Part shown: piece by piece, positions 26,029-33,994 of the stretch | Layout: each line of letters opens with the position of its first letter | How positions within the stretch are numbered: position 1 is the stretch's first letter | Assembly: GCA_963747985.1 (NCBI GenBank) | Contig: CAVVHG010000002.1 | Coordinates: 215,077 to 279,076, forward strand | Direction: 5' to 3' | DNA length: 64,000 bases | Origin: JACADW01 sp963747985 | GTDB lineage: Bacteria; Acidobacteriota; UBA6911 | Translations under genes and position numbers: made by a program | Notes under the pieces: model-generated | Databases searched by the model: none | What the model was told of the DNA's origin: nothing | Seen by the model: the letters and a program-made list of their open reading frames with translations, nothing else

Positions 26029-26684
26029 CGGATGATCTTCAGGGTCCGGCGCCACCGGGTCTTGGTGAAGAAATTGAGGAAGACGTCCCCGAACTGCTTC
26101 GCCTTGTCCGAAACGCTCGTCTGAAGGTACTCGTCGCGCGGCGTTTCGTAGGACCAGTAGATTACCAGGGCCTTGCCGATAATGTGGTCGCGGGGGACAA
26201 AGCCCCAGAAACGACTGTCCTGGCTGTTGTCCCGATTGTCCCCCATGGCGAAATAATTGCCCTCGGGCACCTGGTAGGGGCCGTAGCGCTCAAAAGCGCT
26301 TCCGGGATCGATGTACTGCGTGTAGTTCTCATTGAGCGGCTGGCCGTTGATGTAAACCGTGTGTCCGACCATTTCGACCTTCTCGCCGGGCAGGCCGATC
26401 AGCCTCTTTACATAGGCTACTTCCGGGTTGTGAGGGTACTTGAAGACTATCACGTCCCCTCGCTTGAGATCCTTGTAGGGCAGGAGCTTCGAAAGCCAGC
26501 CGGAATGATAGCCGTAAACGAACTTGTTCACGAGAAGGTGGTCGCCGATCAGGAGATTGGACTCCATCGATCCGGTGGGGATCTTGAAGGCCTGAACGAC
26601 GAAAGTAGTCGCGAACAGGGCGATGATGGCCGTGATCACAATGGATTCGAAATACTCGCGTGTGGTCGACTTCTTGAATTCCAC
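26025..26684 (-). CDS. lepB: Signal peptidase I
   Basis: A single N-terminal membrane anchor (SIVITAIIALFATTFVVQAF) is followed by the S26 catalytic box: the serine in PTGSMESNLLIGDHLLVNK and the lysine in RGDVIVFKYP...YVKRLIGLPGE, plus box E GDNRDNSQDSRFWGFVP. The enzyme cleaves Sec and Tat signal peptides on the periplasmic face. 219 residues is typical of the single-anchor type. The start ATG at 26684 stands after an AT-poor leader; upstream lies the repeat array at 26845. Confidence 0.95.
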   Translation of the reverse strand: MEFKKSTTREYFESIVITAIIALFATTFVVQAFKIPTGSMESNLLIGDHLLVNKFVYGYHSGWLSKLLPYKDLKRGDVIVFKYPHNPEVAYVKRLIGLPGEKVEMVGHTVYINGQPLNENYTQYIDPGSAFERYGPYQVPEGNYFAMGDNRDNSQDSRFWGFVPRDHIIGKALVIYWSYETPRDEYLQTSVSDKAKQFGDVFLNFFTKTRWRRTLKIIR

Positions 26685-26844
26685 CTGGACTGCCTCCCGT
26701 CGTTACGGCCCCTGATAGATCGCATCCGGGGAGAGAAAGAGTAGCACATTTCCCCGGGTCCGGAAACGCCGCATGCATCATCACCGGGGCTCAGACGCTG
26801 AGGCTGGGAGACTTCTGAGGCGGGACACGCAGCCGACGGCGCCC

Positions 26845-27578
26845 TGTTCAACCCCTGCAGGGTTGACACCTGGTAATTATCCTGTTCCCCGGGGTTTGCA
26901 CCCCGGGCTGTTCTATTCGACGCTTTCAGCGTCGTCCAGGTCGACGGCGACTGTCATCTGCGGGGTCCCGCCGCAACGTATGAGTTGTGGGCGCGGAGAT
27001 GCGGCCGTGATCAACACCCGGGAGCGGCATCCCGGAAGCGACGCCGACAGGATCGGACAGATCATTCGACGCTTTCAGCGTCGTCCGGGTCGACGGCGAC
27101 TGTCATCTGCGGGGTCCCGCCGCAACGTATGAGTTGTGGGCGCGGAGATGCGGCCGTGATCAACACCCGGGAGCGGCATCCCGGAAGCGACGCCGACAGG
27201 ATCGGACAGATCATTCGACGCTTTCAGCGTCGTCCGGGTCGACGGCGACTGTCATCTGCGGGGTCCCGCCGCAACGTATGAGTTGTGGGCTGGGAGATGC
27301 GGCCGTGATCAACACCCGGGAGCGGCATCCCGGAAGCGACGCCGACAGGATCGGACAGATCATTCGACGCTCTCATCGTCGTCCGGGTCGATCGCGGCTG
27401 GCATCTGTCAGGTGTCGCCGCTACCAGCGGATCAATCGACTCAACGGCGTGGTAACGCTCATCCACCGGGCACAGCACGCCGGACTCGACCCCGAAGGGG
27501 GTCGGACAGATCAGCCCGGGGTGCAAACCCCGGGAACGAGAGTGTCATCAACAGGATTCAACCCTGAAAGGGTTGAAC
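26845..27578. repeat. 149-bp tandem repeat array with palindromic modules
   Basis: Three complete units and part of a fourth repeat every 149 bases (GACGCTTTCAGCGTCG near 26920, 27068, 27217 and a variant near 27366). The ends carry the AACCCTTTCAGGGTT-like and GGGGTTTGCACCCC palindromes that are also found inside the MITE-like elements, but I see no CTGTGRTTCAGACAGT end here. Apparent ORFs in this array are artefacts of the repeat. The array fills the interval between lepB and tRNA-Val. Confidence 0.8.
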
Positions 27579-27617
27579 TTTGCACTGCCTGGGCCACGGG
27601 CCTGCACAAGGCGATAT

Positions 27618-27645
27618 TTGACACGGAGCGGATGGGGATGATAAT
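27618..27645 (+). promoter_or_regulatory. Promoter of tRNA-Val
   Basis: TTGACA (27618-27623), a 16-base spacer and GATAAT (27640-27645). The expected start site is about 25 bases upstream of the mature tRNA 5-prime end at 27676. Confidence 0.65.
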
Positions 27646-27675
27646 AACTCCTGCCCCTTGAAGGTATGTGCACGT

Positions 27676-27750
27676 GGGCGGTTAGCTCAGCGGCAGAGCA
27701 TCGGTTTTACACACCGGGGGCCATAGGTTCAAATCCTATACCGCCCACCA
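27676..27750 (+). tRNA. tRNA-Val (anticodon TAC), CCA encoded
   Basis: Cloverleaf checks by hand: acceptor GGGCGGT/ACCGCCC, D stem GCTC/GAGC, anticodon stem TCGGT/ACCGG with one G-U pair and loop TTTACAC giving anticodon TAC, T stem ATAGG/CCTAT with TTCAAAT loop, discriminator A, then an encoded CCA at 27748-27750. Repeat arrays lie immediately upstream. Confidence 0.96.
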
Positions 27751-27766
27751 CTCTCCGAAGGCCGTC

Positions 27767-28504
27767 TCAGGGACGGTCTGCTCCCAGCGCCTCAGAGATG
27801 CCGGTCGCTCCCTGCCGCGATGGTTTCCCGCCGGCCAGGGTTTCGGTCGGATGCGTCCAGAGCCGCAGGGTCAGGAGAGACCTGGGTCCGGGATTCAATC
27901 GATACGAGTACTCGCAGCTGCGCTTGAGGTCCACGACGACGCGGACGGATCCGGATTCCCAACGCACGACGCGGACTCCAGCCACCCGGTCATCGCGCAT
28001 CCGTACCTCCCGGCGCGACTTCAGCCTCCCCTTCGGTCTCTGCGTTCGACCGCTGTCCGCGAGGTCGAAGTACACCCGCTCGGGGTTGTGGAGCCGTGCG
28101 GCAAGCAGGAGGTCCGCAGCCCGCAACTCGATCCCGATTTCCGTGTAGTCCGGCTGAACCGAGTGATGGATTGCGCGGACCGAGGGAAGCCCGAGCGGTG
28201 TGACTTCAGTATCAGACCGCTTCACAGTCGCCTTCGAGACTTGAGCGACCGGCAGATCCACCTTGGGGAGTCCTGACACTGTGCTCTTCGCCCGGCTGCC
28301 GGGCTGAGGCGAGGGTTGCGGGGAGGCAGCTTCCTGCCGCTCCGTCGACCGCCCGCGCTCCGCAAGCCAGATCCCGCCGGCCGCTCCGACCAGTGTCGCA
28401 GCAATCACGACGAAAAGGGTGAGTAAGAACTCGCTCAGCGGCATGCTCTTGTGAGCGGGCGAGGAGTGCTTTGTTGGTGCGAAGACATGTGACCCGATGG
28501 CCAT
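27767..28504 (-). CDS. AMIN-domain membrane-anchored protein
   Basis: One N-terminal membrane helix (SEFLLTLFVVIAATLVGAAGGI) is followed by a Pro/Ser/Gln-rich linker and a C-terminal AMIN-like domain with VRAIHHSVQPDYTEIGIEL, NPERVYFDLADSGR and SGSVRVVVDLKRSCEYSYRL. AMIN domains bind peptidoglycan or secretin-type partners and target amidases or pilus proteins; no amidase domain is attached here. 245 residues from the ATG at 28504; an internal ATG at 28444 just before the helix is an alternative start. It ends 17 bp from the convergent tRNA. Confidence 0.72.
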   Translation of the reverse strand: MAIGSHVFAPTKHSSPAHKSMPLSEFLLTLFVVIAATLVGAAGGIWLAERGRSTERQEAASPQPSPQPGSRAKSTVSGLPKVDLPVAQVSKATVKRSDTEVTPLGLPSVRAIHHSVQPDYTEIGIELRAADLLLAARLHNPERVYFDLADSGRTQRPKGRLKSRREVRMRDDRVAGVRVVRWESGSVRVVVDLKRSCEYSYRLNPGPRSLLTLRLWTHPTETLAGGKPSRQGATGISEALGADRP

Positions 28505-28660
28505 GGCGACAACCTATTCCAGCGGCAGGATTGTCTGGGTCCCTCAAGCAAGGCAGAACCGGGATCGATCCTGGCCAGTCAAACACTCATTAAGTGAATG
28601 AAGCGTTGTCACAGAATACATGGTTCTCCCCGGAAAAGTCAACTGTCATGGTGACTTAAT

Positions 28661-29068
28661 CTGTGGTTCAGACAGTGAGGACTACGAGACTGGTGACGCG
28701 TGACAGGCAGCCTGCGCTGCAAGGACGCTGTTCAACCCCTTCAGGGTTGACACCTTCCGATCATCCTGATCCCCGGGGTTTGCACCCCGGGCTGTTCTAT
28801 TCGACGCTTTCAGCGTCGTCGGTGTCGATCGCGGCCGGCATCTGTGAGGCATTACCGCCACCAGTGAGTCAATGGGCTGAACGGCATGGTCACCCTCAGT
28901 CCCCGCGCACAGTACGTCGGACTCGACCCCGAAGGGGGTCGAACAGATCAGCCCGGGGTGCAAACCCCGGGGAGGATCGGATCTGCCGCAAGGCCCAACC
29001 CTGAAAGGGTTGGACAGCGATCACCTAACGAGACGAGGTCACTTCAATTCCCACTGTCTGAATCACAG
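28661..29068. mobile_element. MITE-like element, copy 2, with perfect 10-bp target duplication
   Basis: 408 bp with ends CTGTGGTTCAGACAGTG (28661-28677) and CACTGTCTGAATCACAG (29052-29068), which are inverted repeats at 16 of 17 positions. It is flanked by the identical decamer GTGACTTAAT on both sides (28651-28660 and 29069-29078), a clear target-site duplication. The inside holds one set of the palindromic modules that are tandemly amplified in copy 1 (19079-20480), in the opposite orientation. There is no coding sequence, so movement would need a transposase elsewhere. Confidence 0.85.
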
Positions 29069-29280
29069 GTGACTTAATCCCAATTCCGGCGGCAAAGCAT
29101 GAAAAGTGCCTCCCTGGCCTGCCGCTGACAGCCGGAGAATGAGAGCTCGCGGAAGCACTCCGATCCCGATGCGTGCATCGCCGGCAGAGAGATAAACCTT
29201 GGCAAAAATGAGGATGCGGCCGATAATGAAAACGTAGGCGCTGTATCCACTTTTGTTCAGCAATTGCTCGAGGGTGACCC

Positions 29281-29784
29281 ATGCGCAGGATGAAAGCTTT
29301 CCTCAGATGCCTCTGTTTTGTCGTTTGCCTGCCGTTGATCGTGTCCGCGAATCCTCAGGAGACGAAGAAGTCGGACTGCAAGTCCCGCATCAGTCACTCC
29401 GGATTCGCCGAGTTCGCCATGTCCAGGGAGGGCGGCACGCACAAGCTCGTGATCAGGACGGACCCCTCGGTGAAGTGGAAGGTGCGGAACGACGCCTACG
29501 TCGACTGGATTACGATCGTGGACGGAGATGCCGGTACGGGCCCTGGTACCTTGACCATTCAGCTGGAACCCAATCCCGGAAGATTCTGCAGGGTGGGCGA
29601 GCTGACAATATCAGGCATAACGCCCATCTACGGTCTGCCCATACGGATACTCCAGGAGGGTAGCGGGACTGCCGGAGAGGTCAAGCCGAAAGAGTCATAC
29701 CCCTCCGTCATCGATCTGGCACCTTTTTCAGCCGACAGGGCTTCATCGAAGCCCGTGTATCAACCCACAAAGAAGAAGCCCTAA
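29281..29784 (+). CDS. Secreted BACON-like domain protein
   Basis: A signal peptide (MKAFLRCLCFVVCLPLIVSA) is followed by one immunoglobulin-like beta domain with the BACON pattern: WKVRNDAYVDWITIVDGDAG, GTLTIQLEPNPG and the closing strand IRILQEG. BACON domains are usually carbohydrate- or mucin-associated modules; alone, the role here is unknown. 167 residues. The C-terminal tail is Lys/Pro-rich. It lies just after the MITE-like element, followed by the convergent ACT-domain gene. Confidence 0.72.
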   Translation: MRRMKAFLRCLCFVVCLPLIVSANPQETKKSDCKSRISHSGFAEFAMSREGGTHKLVIRTDPSVKWKVRNDAYVDWITIVDGDAGTGPGTLTIQLEPNPGRFCRVGELTISGITPIYGLPIRILQEGSGTAGEVKPKESYPSVIDLAPFSADRASSKPVYQPTKKKP

Positions 29785-29820
29785 GATCCGCAGTTCCGCA
29801 CCGCAGCCGGCGCCTGCCTC

Positions 29821-30342
29821 TCAGGCCGGCTCGAAGTCGACATCGCAGTTCAGCGCGTCGCACGCCGACTGCAGCCTGGCGCGCAGCTCCTTGATCGGGA
29901 CACTTGGAGGGACGGTCAGCCTCATCTCCATCAGGAAGAGCGAGGTTCCCATGAAGGCGGCCGACTCCTGGCGAGCCGAAAGATCTTCGATGTTCACGCG
30001 GTATGCCCGCAGCACGTCGCTTACCCCGTAAAGGATACCCGGCTGGTCCATCGAGTAGGTCTTGAGCCGAAACGGGATCCCGGGCACTGACTCCACCGGC
30101 GCTTCAGGGCTGCTGAGCGTGAGCCGCATCCCGATTTCCTTCGCCAGTGCCGGGAGCGACCGACGCAGGCTCTCCGCCGCGACCTCCTCGGCTTCGAACA
30201 ATGCGATAATCGCAAATTGCCCCCTGAGGTTTACCATTCGGGATTCCAGCACGTTGGCGCCACCTTCGTGCAGATGCCCCGTGAACTGCCCTACGATCCC
30301 GGGTCGATCCGGGCCAATCGCATTCACGATCAACTGTTGCAC
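29821..30342 (-). CDS. Tandem ACT-domain protein, GcvR-like
   Basis: Two ACT domains: the first with VNAIGPDRPGIVGQFTGHLHEGGANVLESRM, the second with YSMDQPGILYGVSDVLRAYRVNIEDLSAR. That is the architecture of the glycine-cleavage repressor GcvR and related amino-acid sensors. I choose the GTG at 30342, which has a perfect AAGGAGG six bases upstream, over the upstream ATG at 30432; the result is 173 residues, normal for the family. Whether it regulates gcv genes cannot be told from this window. Confidence 0.88.
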   Translation of the reverse strand: MQQLIVNAIGPDRPGIVGQFTGHLHEGGANVLESRMVNLRGQFAIIALFEAEEVAAESLRRSLPALAKEIGMRLTLSSPEAPVESVPGIPFRLKTYSMDQPGILYGVSDVLRAYRVNIEDLSARQESAAFMGTSLFLMEMRLTVPPSVPIKELRARLQSACDALNCDVDFEPA

Positions 30343-30466
30343 GCGATCCTCCTTGTGCCGGCCTCGAGCCCGGCCTTCACCTATTTTTAGCGCGTTGCGA
30401 TGGGAGGGGCAAACGAAATTCAGGAAGGTCATGACCGGCAGCCTGAAGCCGGATCAGGCAAAGCAG

Positions 30467-30494
30467 AAAAGGGCCGCCCGGGAGGACGGCCCTT
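30467..30494 (-). terminator. Rho-independent terminator of the secreted protein gene
   Basis: Read on the minus strand: AAGGGCCG, a 10-base loop and CGGCCCTT followed by TT, 30 bases beyond the stop of the gene at 30526. The 8-bp stem is perfect; the T-run is short. Confidence 0.68.
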
Positions 30495-30525
30495 CCGCTG
30501 GAGGGCGGCGAGACGCTCCGCTGCG

Positions 30526-31038
30526 CTAGCGGAGCGCATCGCTCTGCTGCACGATCAGCCTTGGCCGTTGGGGCAGCCGGGGCCTGTCACTCGTCCCGGC
30601 CTGGTTCAGCTTTACAGCCATCAGCACCGTGTCTTGCGGCAGCCTGGTCTGAGCCCTGTATTCTCTCTCTGCCTTGGTCGCTCTCAAAGCGGCCCCGGAC
30701 TGGGGCCCCTCGATTTTGAAAAGAAAGTAGACAGAGCCGTAGCGCTTGAAGTGCAGGTGACCGTCGTTGGAACGTGAATCATACCCGGTGGGCATCGAGG
30801 GGGTCAGGCAGGCAAAGTTCCCATCCGGTCGGTAAATCGCCACCGCCGAAGAAGAGGATGAACCAAAACCGAGGGCGCGCATCTCGAAGATGTAGTGGCC
30901 CGCGGGGAGCTGTTGATCGCCGGCAAAAAAGTCGAAAGGAATGTTCGCCCGAATCCTGGTGGCGGGGCCGGCCGGCGCCACGGTGGCAAACATTAACAGC
31001 GCGATGATCGAAGTTACCAGTACGATTGTTCGTTTCAT
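30526..31038 (-). CDS. Small secreted protein, IPFDF/LPAGxY family
   Basis: A signal peptide (RTIVLVTSIIALLMFATVAPAG) is followed by IPFDFFAGDQQLPAGHYIFE, a motif pair that I associate with a large family of small exported proteins of unknown function in Acidobacteriota. The rest is a beta-rich domain with RYGSVYFLFKIEG. The ATG at 31038 has GAGGG seven bases upstream; 170 residues. It stands alone between two hairpin-containing intergenic regions. Confidence 0.78.
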   Translation of the reverse strand: MKRTIVLVTSIIALLMFATVAPAGPATRIRANIPFDFFAGDQQLPAGHYIFEMRALGFGSSSSSAVAIYRPDGNFACLTPSMPTGYDSRSNDGHLHFKRYGSVYFLFKIEGPQSGAALRATKAEREYRAQTRLPQDTVLMAVKLNQAGTSDRPRLPQRPRLIVQQSDALR

Positions 31039-31274
31039 AGGACCCTCCGCGTTATTCATCGGCGGCCCCTTCGTCCCACCCGGGAAGCAGGTTCCGCCTC
31101 GTTTCGTCAGTTAAGACGGGCAAAAGGGATTAGGGGTTCCTGAGGGTTCTCTGAGGTTTTGATTGCCGGGCGGACTACTGCTGCCTTTCCGGCAGATGTT
31201 TTGTCATCCGGGCAGGAATCCTAATCCCGGCGGCGAATCGACCGATCAGCTTAATGTTGGAGGGAGGTGAGGAA

Positions 31275-31658
31275 TTGACTATCCACAACCGAGTTACCCA
31301 AGACCGCAGGATGCTTTCGCGAATCCCGGCGCTCCTGCCCTGTGAATTCACCTACGACAAGGTCACCCGCCAGGCGGTCATCGTCGACCTGTCGCTCAAC
31401 GGCGCGTTCCTCTCGTCCAAGTCACTTCCGCCGAAGGATGCCCCCGTCACGGTCTCAATCTTCTCGACGCACCTGAGGAAGCCGCTGCTGCTGGACGGCA
31501 AGATCGCGCGCCGCGGGTGGGGCACCTCCGAGGAAGGCGACATCGGCAGGTTTGGCGTCCGGTTTGACAGGGTTTCGCCGGAGCTCATCAGCCTCCTGAG
31601 GGCGCTGATTTCCAAGGGAGAGGGACGCAATCCATCCCAGCCTGCATCCTCCAAATAG
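31275..31658 (+). CDS. PilZ-domain protein
   Basis: A single PilZ domain: RMLSR (the RxxxR half of the c-di-GMP site) and, about 30 residues later, DLSLNGAFL (the D/NxSxxG half), then IFSTHLRKPLLLDGKIARRGW and GRFGVRFDRV. It is a likely cytoplasmic c-di-GMP receptor, which fits the HD-GYP protein elsewhere in the window. I prefer the TTG at 31275, four bases after a strong GGGAGGTGAGG, over the ATG at 31254 that overlaps this ribosome binding site. 127 residues. Confidence 0.87.
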   Translation: MTIHNRVTQDRRMLSRIPALLPCEFTYDKVTRQAVIVDLSLNGAFLSSKSLPPKDAPVTVSIFSTHLRKPLLLDGKIARRGWGTSEEGDIGRFGVRFDRVSPELISLLRALISKGEGRNPSQPASSK

Positions 31659-31700
31659 TCTCTGTCCCCCACCTGGCTGACTACTCTCGGCAATCCTTGA

Positions 31701-31784
31701 CCTAATCATGTTTGATCAGCGTCTGTCCGTGTTCTTCCGCGTCCCCAAAACCATTCTCCTGGATTCTGCACGAATCGTCGGGGC
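31701..31784. repeat. Interspersed ~95-bp repeat, copy 1 (diverged)
   Basis: A diverged copy of the element at 33899-33994, 46116-46213 and 52019-52112 (the last inverted). Shared core: GTCCGTGTT...CCGCGTCCCCAAA followed by a GGAT-CTTC-type tail. Confidence 0.55.
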
Positions 31785-31844
31785 TGGGTGCGTGACGCTG
31801 TAAAAAGGCGAGACCCTGGACTAAGATTATTGCGGAGCGGATTT

Positions 31845-32951
31845 ATGGCGACGCTGGAAGAGGTGTTGCGAGCCAATACTCGCGAGGGCGAGCTCTACGG
31901 GAAGCTCGACGGGAACCGCGTGCGTTGCCTTGCCTGCGGCCACCGCTGCCCGATACCTGACGGTGCCCTGGGCGTCTGCAAGGTGCGCTTCAACGAAGGC
32001 GGGGTGCTGAAGGTACCCTGGGGCTACGTCGCCGGGGTTCAATGTGATCCCATCGAAAAGAAGCCGTTCTTTCACGTGCGCCCCGGCGCGCTGGCTTTCA
32101 GCTTCGGGATGCTCGGCTGTGACCTGCACTGCAGTTACTGCCAGAACTGGGTGACTTCGCAGGCGCTGCGGAATCCGGAAGCGGCCTCCGCACCGATGCG
32201 CGCGACTCCCGAGCGGCTGATCCGGATGGCGGTCGATCAGCATGCCGAAGTCGTGGTGAGCACCTACAACGAACCTCTCATCACGAGTGAGTGGGCAGTC
32301 GCGATTTTCAGGGAGGCAAAAGCCGCAGGCCTCATGACCGCCTACGTCTCCAACGGCAACGGCACGCCGGAGGTCCTCGAATACCTCAGGCCGTGGCTCG
32401 ACCTCTGCAAGGTTGACCTGAAGAGTTTTGATGATCATTGTTATCGCAAGCTCGGCGGGCGGTTGCAGCCGATCCTTGACACCATCCGCTCCCTCCACGA
32501 CATGGGCATATGGGTCGAAATCGTGACGCTCCTGGTCCCCGGTTTCAACGACTCCGACGAGGAACTCACGCGGCTGGCGGAATTCATCTCTTCCGTTTCC
32601 CCGGAGATTCCGTGGCATGTAACCGCGTTTCATCGCGACTATAAGATGGTTGGTCCGCGGGACACGGGTGTCGCGGACCTCCTGCGTGCCGCCGGGATTG
32701 GCCGGCGATCGGGGCTGCGCTACGTGTACGCCGGAAACCTGCCGGGGATGGCAGGCGACCTCGAGAACACGAAATGCGCCGGGTGTGGTGAGACGGTCGT
32801 GGAGAGGCTGGGATACCGTATTCTGAAATACCGGCTGGACGGTGAGGGGCACTGCCCGGCCTGTGCAGCGACTATACCCGGGAGGTGGCTCGAAAGCGAC
32901 CGCCCCCAGATCACAAGCCATCCTTTTGCGCCGCGATACAGGCGAGCCTGA
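31845..32951 (+). CDS. amrS: AmmeMemoRadiSam-system radical SAM enzyme (AmrS-like)
   Basis: An N-terminal zinc-like segment (CLACGHRCPIPDGALGVC) is followed by a radical SAM core with CDLHCSYC (CxxxCxxC) in LGCDLHCSYCQNW, the next helix VVVSTYNEPLITSEWAV and CKVDLKSF. A C-terminal cysteine pair set (CAGCGE, CPAC) probably binds another metal or cluster. This is the AmrS/PflA-like pattern. The usual neighbours Memo and AMMECR1 are not visible here, so this copy is separate from its system. ATG at 31845, 368 residues. 21 bp upstream of a PfkB kinase. Confidence 0.87.
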   Translation: MATLEEVLRANTREGELYGKLDGNRVRCLACGHRCPIPDGALGVCKVRFNEGGVLKVPWGYVAGVQCDPIEKKPFFHVRPGALAFSFGMLGCDLHCSYCQNWVTSQALRNPEAASAPMRATPERLIRMAVDQHAEVVVSTYNEPLITSEWAVAIFREAKAAGLMTAYVSNGNGTPEVLEYLRPWLDLCKVDLKSFDDHCYRKLGGRLQPILDTIRSLHDMGIWVEIVTLLVPGFNDSDEELTRLAEFISSVSPEIPWHVTAFHRDYKMVGPRDTGVADLLRAAGIGRRSGLRYVYAGNLPGMAGDLENTKCAGCGETVVERLGYRILKYRLDGEGHCPACAATIPGRWLESDRPQITSHPFAPRYRRA

Positions 32952-32972
32952 AGCGTCGGCAGGAGCCCACCC

Positions 32973-33896
32973 TTGATACTAGCAGCCGGCTTGACCCCCG
33001 CCTGGCAACAGATACTGTCGTTCGATGCCGTGAAGCTTGGCCAGGTGAACCGCGCGCGGGAAGCTTACTGGACCGCTTCGGGCAAGGTTCTCAACGTCGG
33101 CCTGGCTCTGCATCATCTGGGCGGACCCAGTGTCACGCTTGCGCTGATCGGCGGGTTTCCCGGAAAGAGCATCGAAGAGCAGTTCGCGTCGCTCGGAGCC
33201 AATTGCCGCTGGGTATGGTCCGACAAACCCACCAGGGTATGCACTACGCTTCTCGACCGCCCGAACCGTGTCACGACCGAGGTCGTGGAAAACGCGGCCA
33301 CGGTTTCGCCCGGCGACCTCGAGACCTTCAGGAGTGCTTACGAGGAGTGCGTGAGCAAAGCACGCTACGTCGTTCTCAGCGGCTCTCTCCCTCCGGGCAC
33401 GCCGCGGGCCTTTTATCGTGATCTGATCGGCAGGACGCCCGGCCGCGTCGTGCTTGACGCCTCGGGAGCGGAACTGCTGGAGGCGCTGACCTGCAGGCCT
33501 CTGTGTGTAAAACCGAACCGCGAAGAACTCGCCAGGACGCTGGGGCAGGATCTGAGCTCGGATGAGCGGCTCAAGGATGCGATGAACGAGCTCAATTGCC
33601 GCGGGGCGGAGTGGGTGCTGATCAGCCACGGTGCAGACGCGCTCTGGGCATCCTCGAACGGAAGCTTCTATACCTTCTTACCCGCAAAAGTACCGGTCGT
33701 CAATCCGATCGCGTCGGGCGATTGCCTGGCGGCGGGTGTGGCCTGGGCCTTGCGGGCCGGCTCCGAAATGCCGGAAGCGATCCGGTTCGGCATGGCAGCC
33801 GCGGCCGAGAATACCACCATGCTGCTGCCGGCAAGGCTCGACCTCGAACGCGTCCGCATGCGAACGGCCCAGATCCTCCGCCAGCCGGTCTCCTAG
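32973..33896 (+). CDS. PfkB-family sugar kinase (1-phosphofructokinase / hexose kinase type)
   Basis: A ribokinase-fold kinase: GKVLNVGLALHHLGG at the substrate-binding N-terminus, VLSGSLPPGTPRAFYRDLI and VKPNREELARTLG in the middle, and the catalytic loop NPIASGDCLAAGVAWAL, where the aspartate of the GxGD-type motif is kept although the usual GAGD is ASGD. This pattern fits FruK/LacC-type kinases acting on phosphosugars. Start TTG 32973 with AGGAG eight bases upstream; 307 residues. Probably cotranscribed with amrS. The actual substrate is unknown; the sugar-catabolism genes just downstream are on the other strand. Confidence 0.85.
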   Translation: MILAAGLTPAWQQILSFDAVKLGQVNRAREAYWTASGKVLNVGLALHHLGGPSVTLALIGGFPGKSIEEQFASLGANCRWVWSDKPTRVCTTLLDRPNRVTTEVVENAATVSPGDLETFRSAYEECVSKARYVVLSGSLPPGTPRAFYRDLIGRTPGRVVLDASGAELLEALTCRPLCVKPNREELARTLGQDLSSDERLKDAMNELNCRGAEWVLISHGADALWASSNGSFYTFLPAKVPVVNPIASGDCLAAGVAWALRAGSEMPEAIRFGMAAAAENTTMLLPARLDLERVRMRTAQILRQPVS

Positions 33897-33898
33897 CC

Positions 33899-33994
33899 CG
33901 GATCGAATCATAATTTTCGATCGGCGTTCGTCCGCGTTGATCCGCGTCCCCAAACCCGTCCTCATGGATGCTTCATGAACCATCCGGGCCAGGA
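33899..33994. repeat. Interspersed ~95-bp repeat, copy 2
   Basis: Core GATCGAATCA-N2-ATTTTCGATCGG, GTCCGCGTT, TCCGCGTCC, then GGATGCTTCATGAA and CCGGGCCAGG. The last 20 bases lie inside the 3-prime end of the dehydrogenase gene and encode its final residues. Confidence 0.72.

Noticed and set aside
26985..27661. ORFs of about 100-175 residues before tRNA-Val
   Set aside because: Periodic products of the 149-bp repeat array, without coding features.
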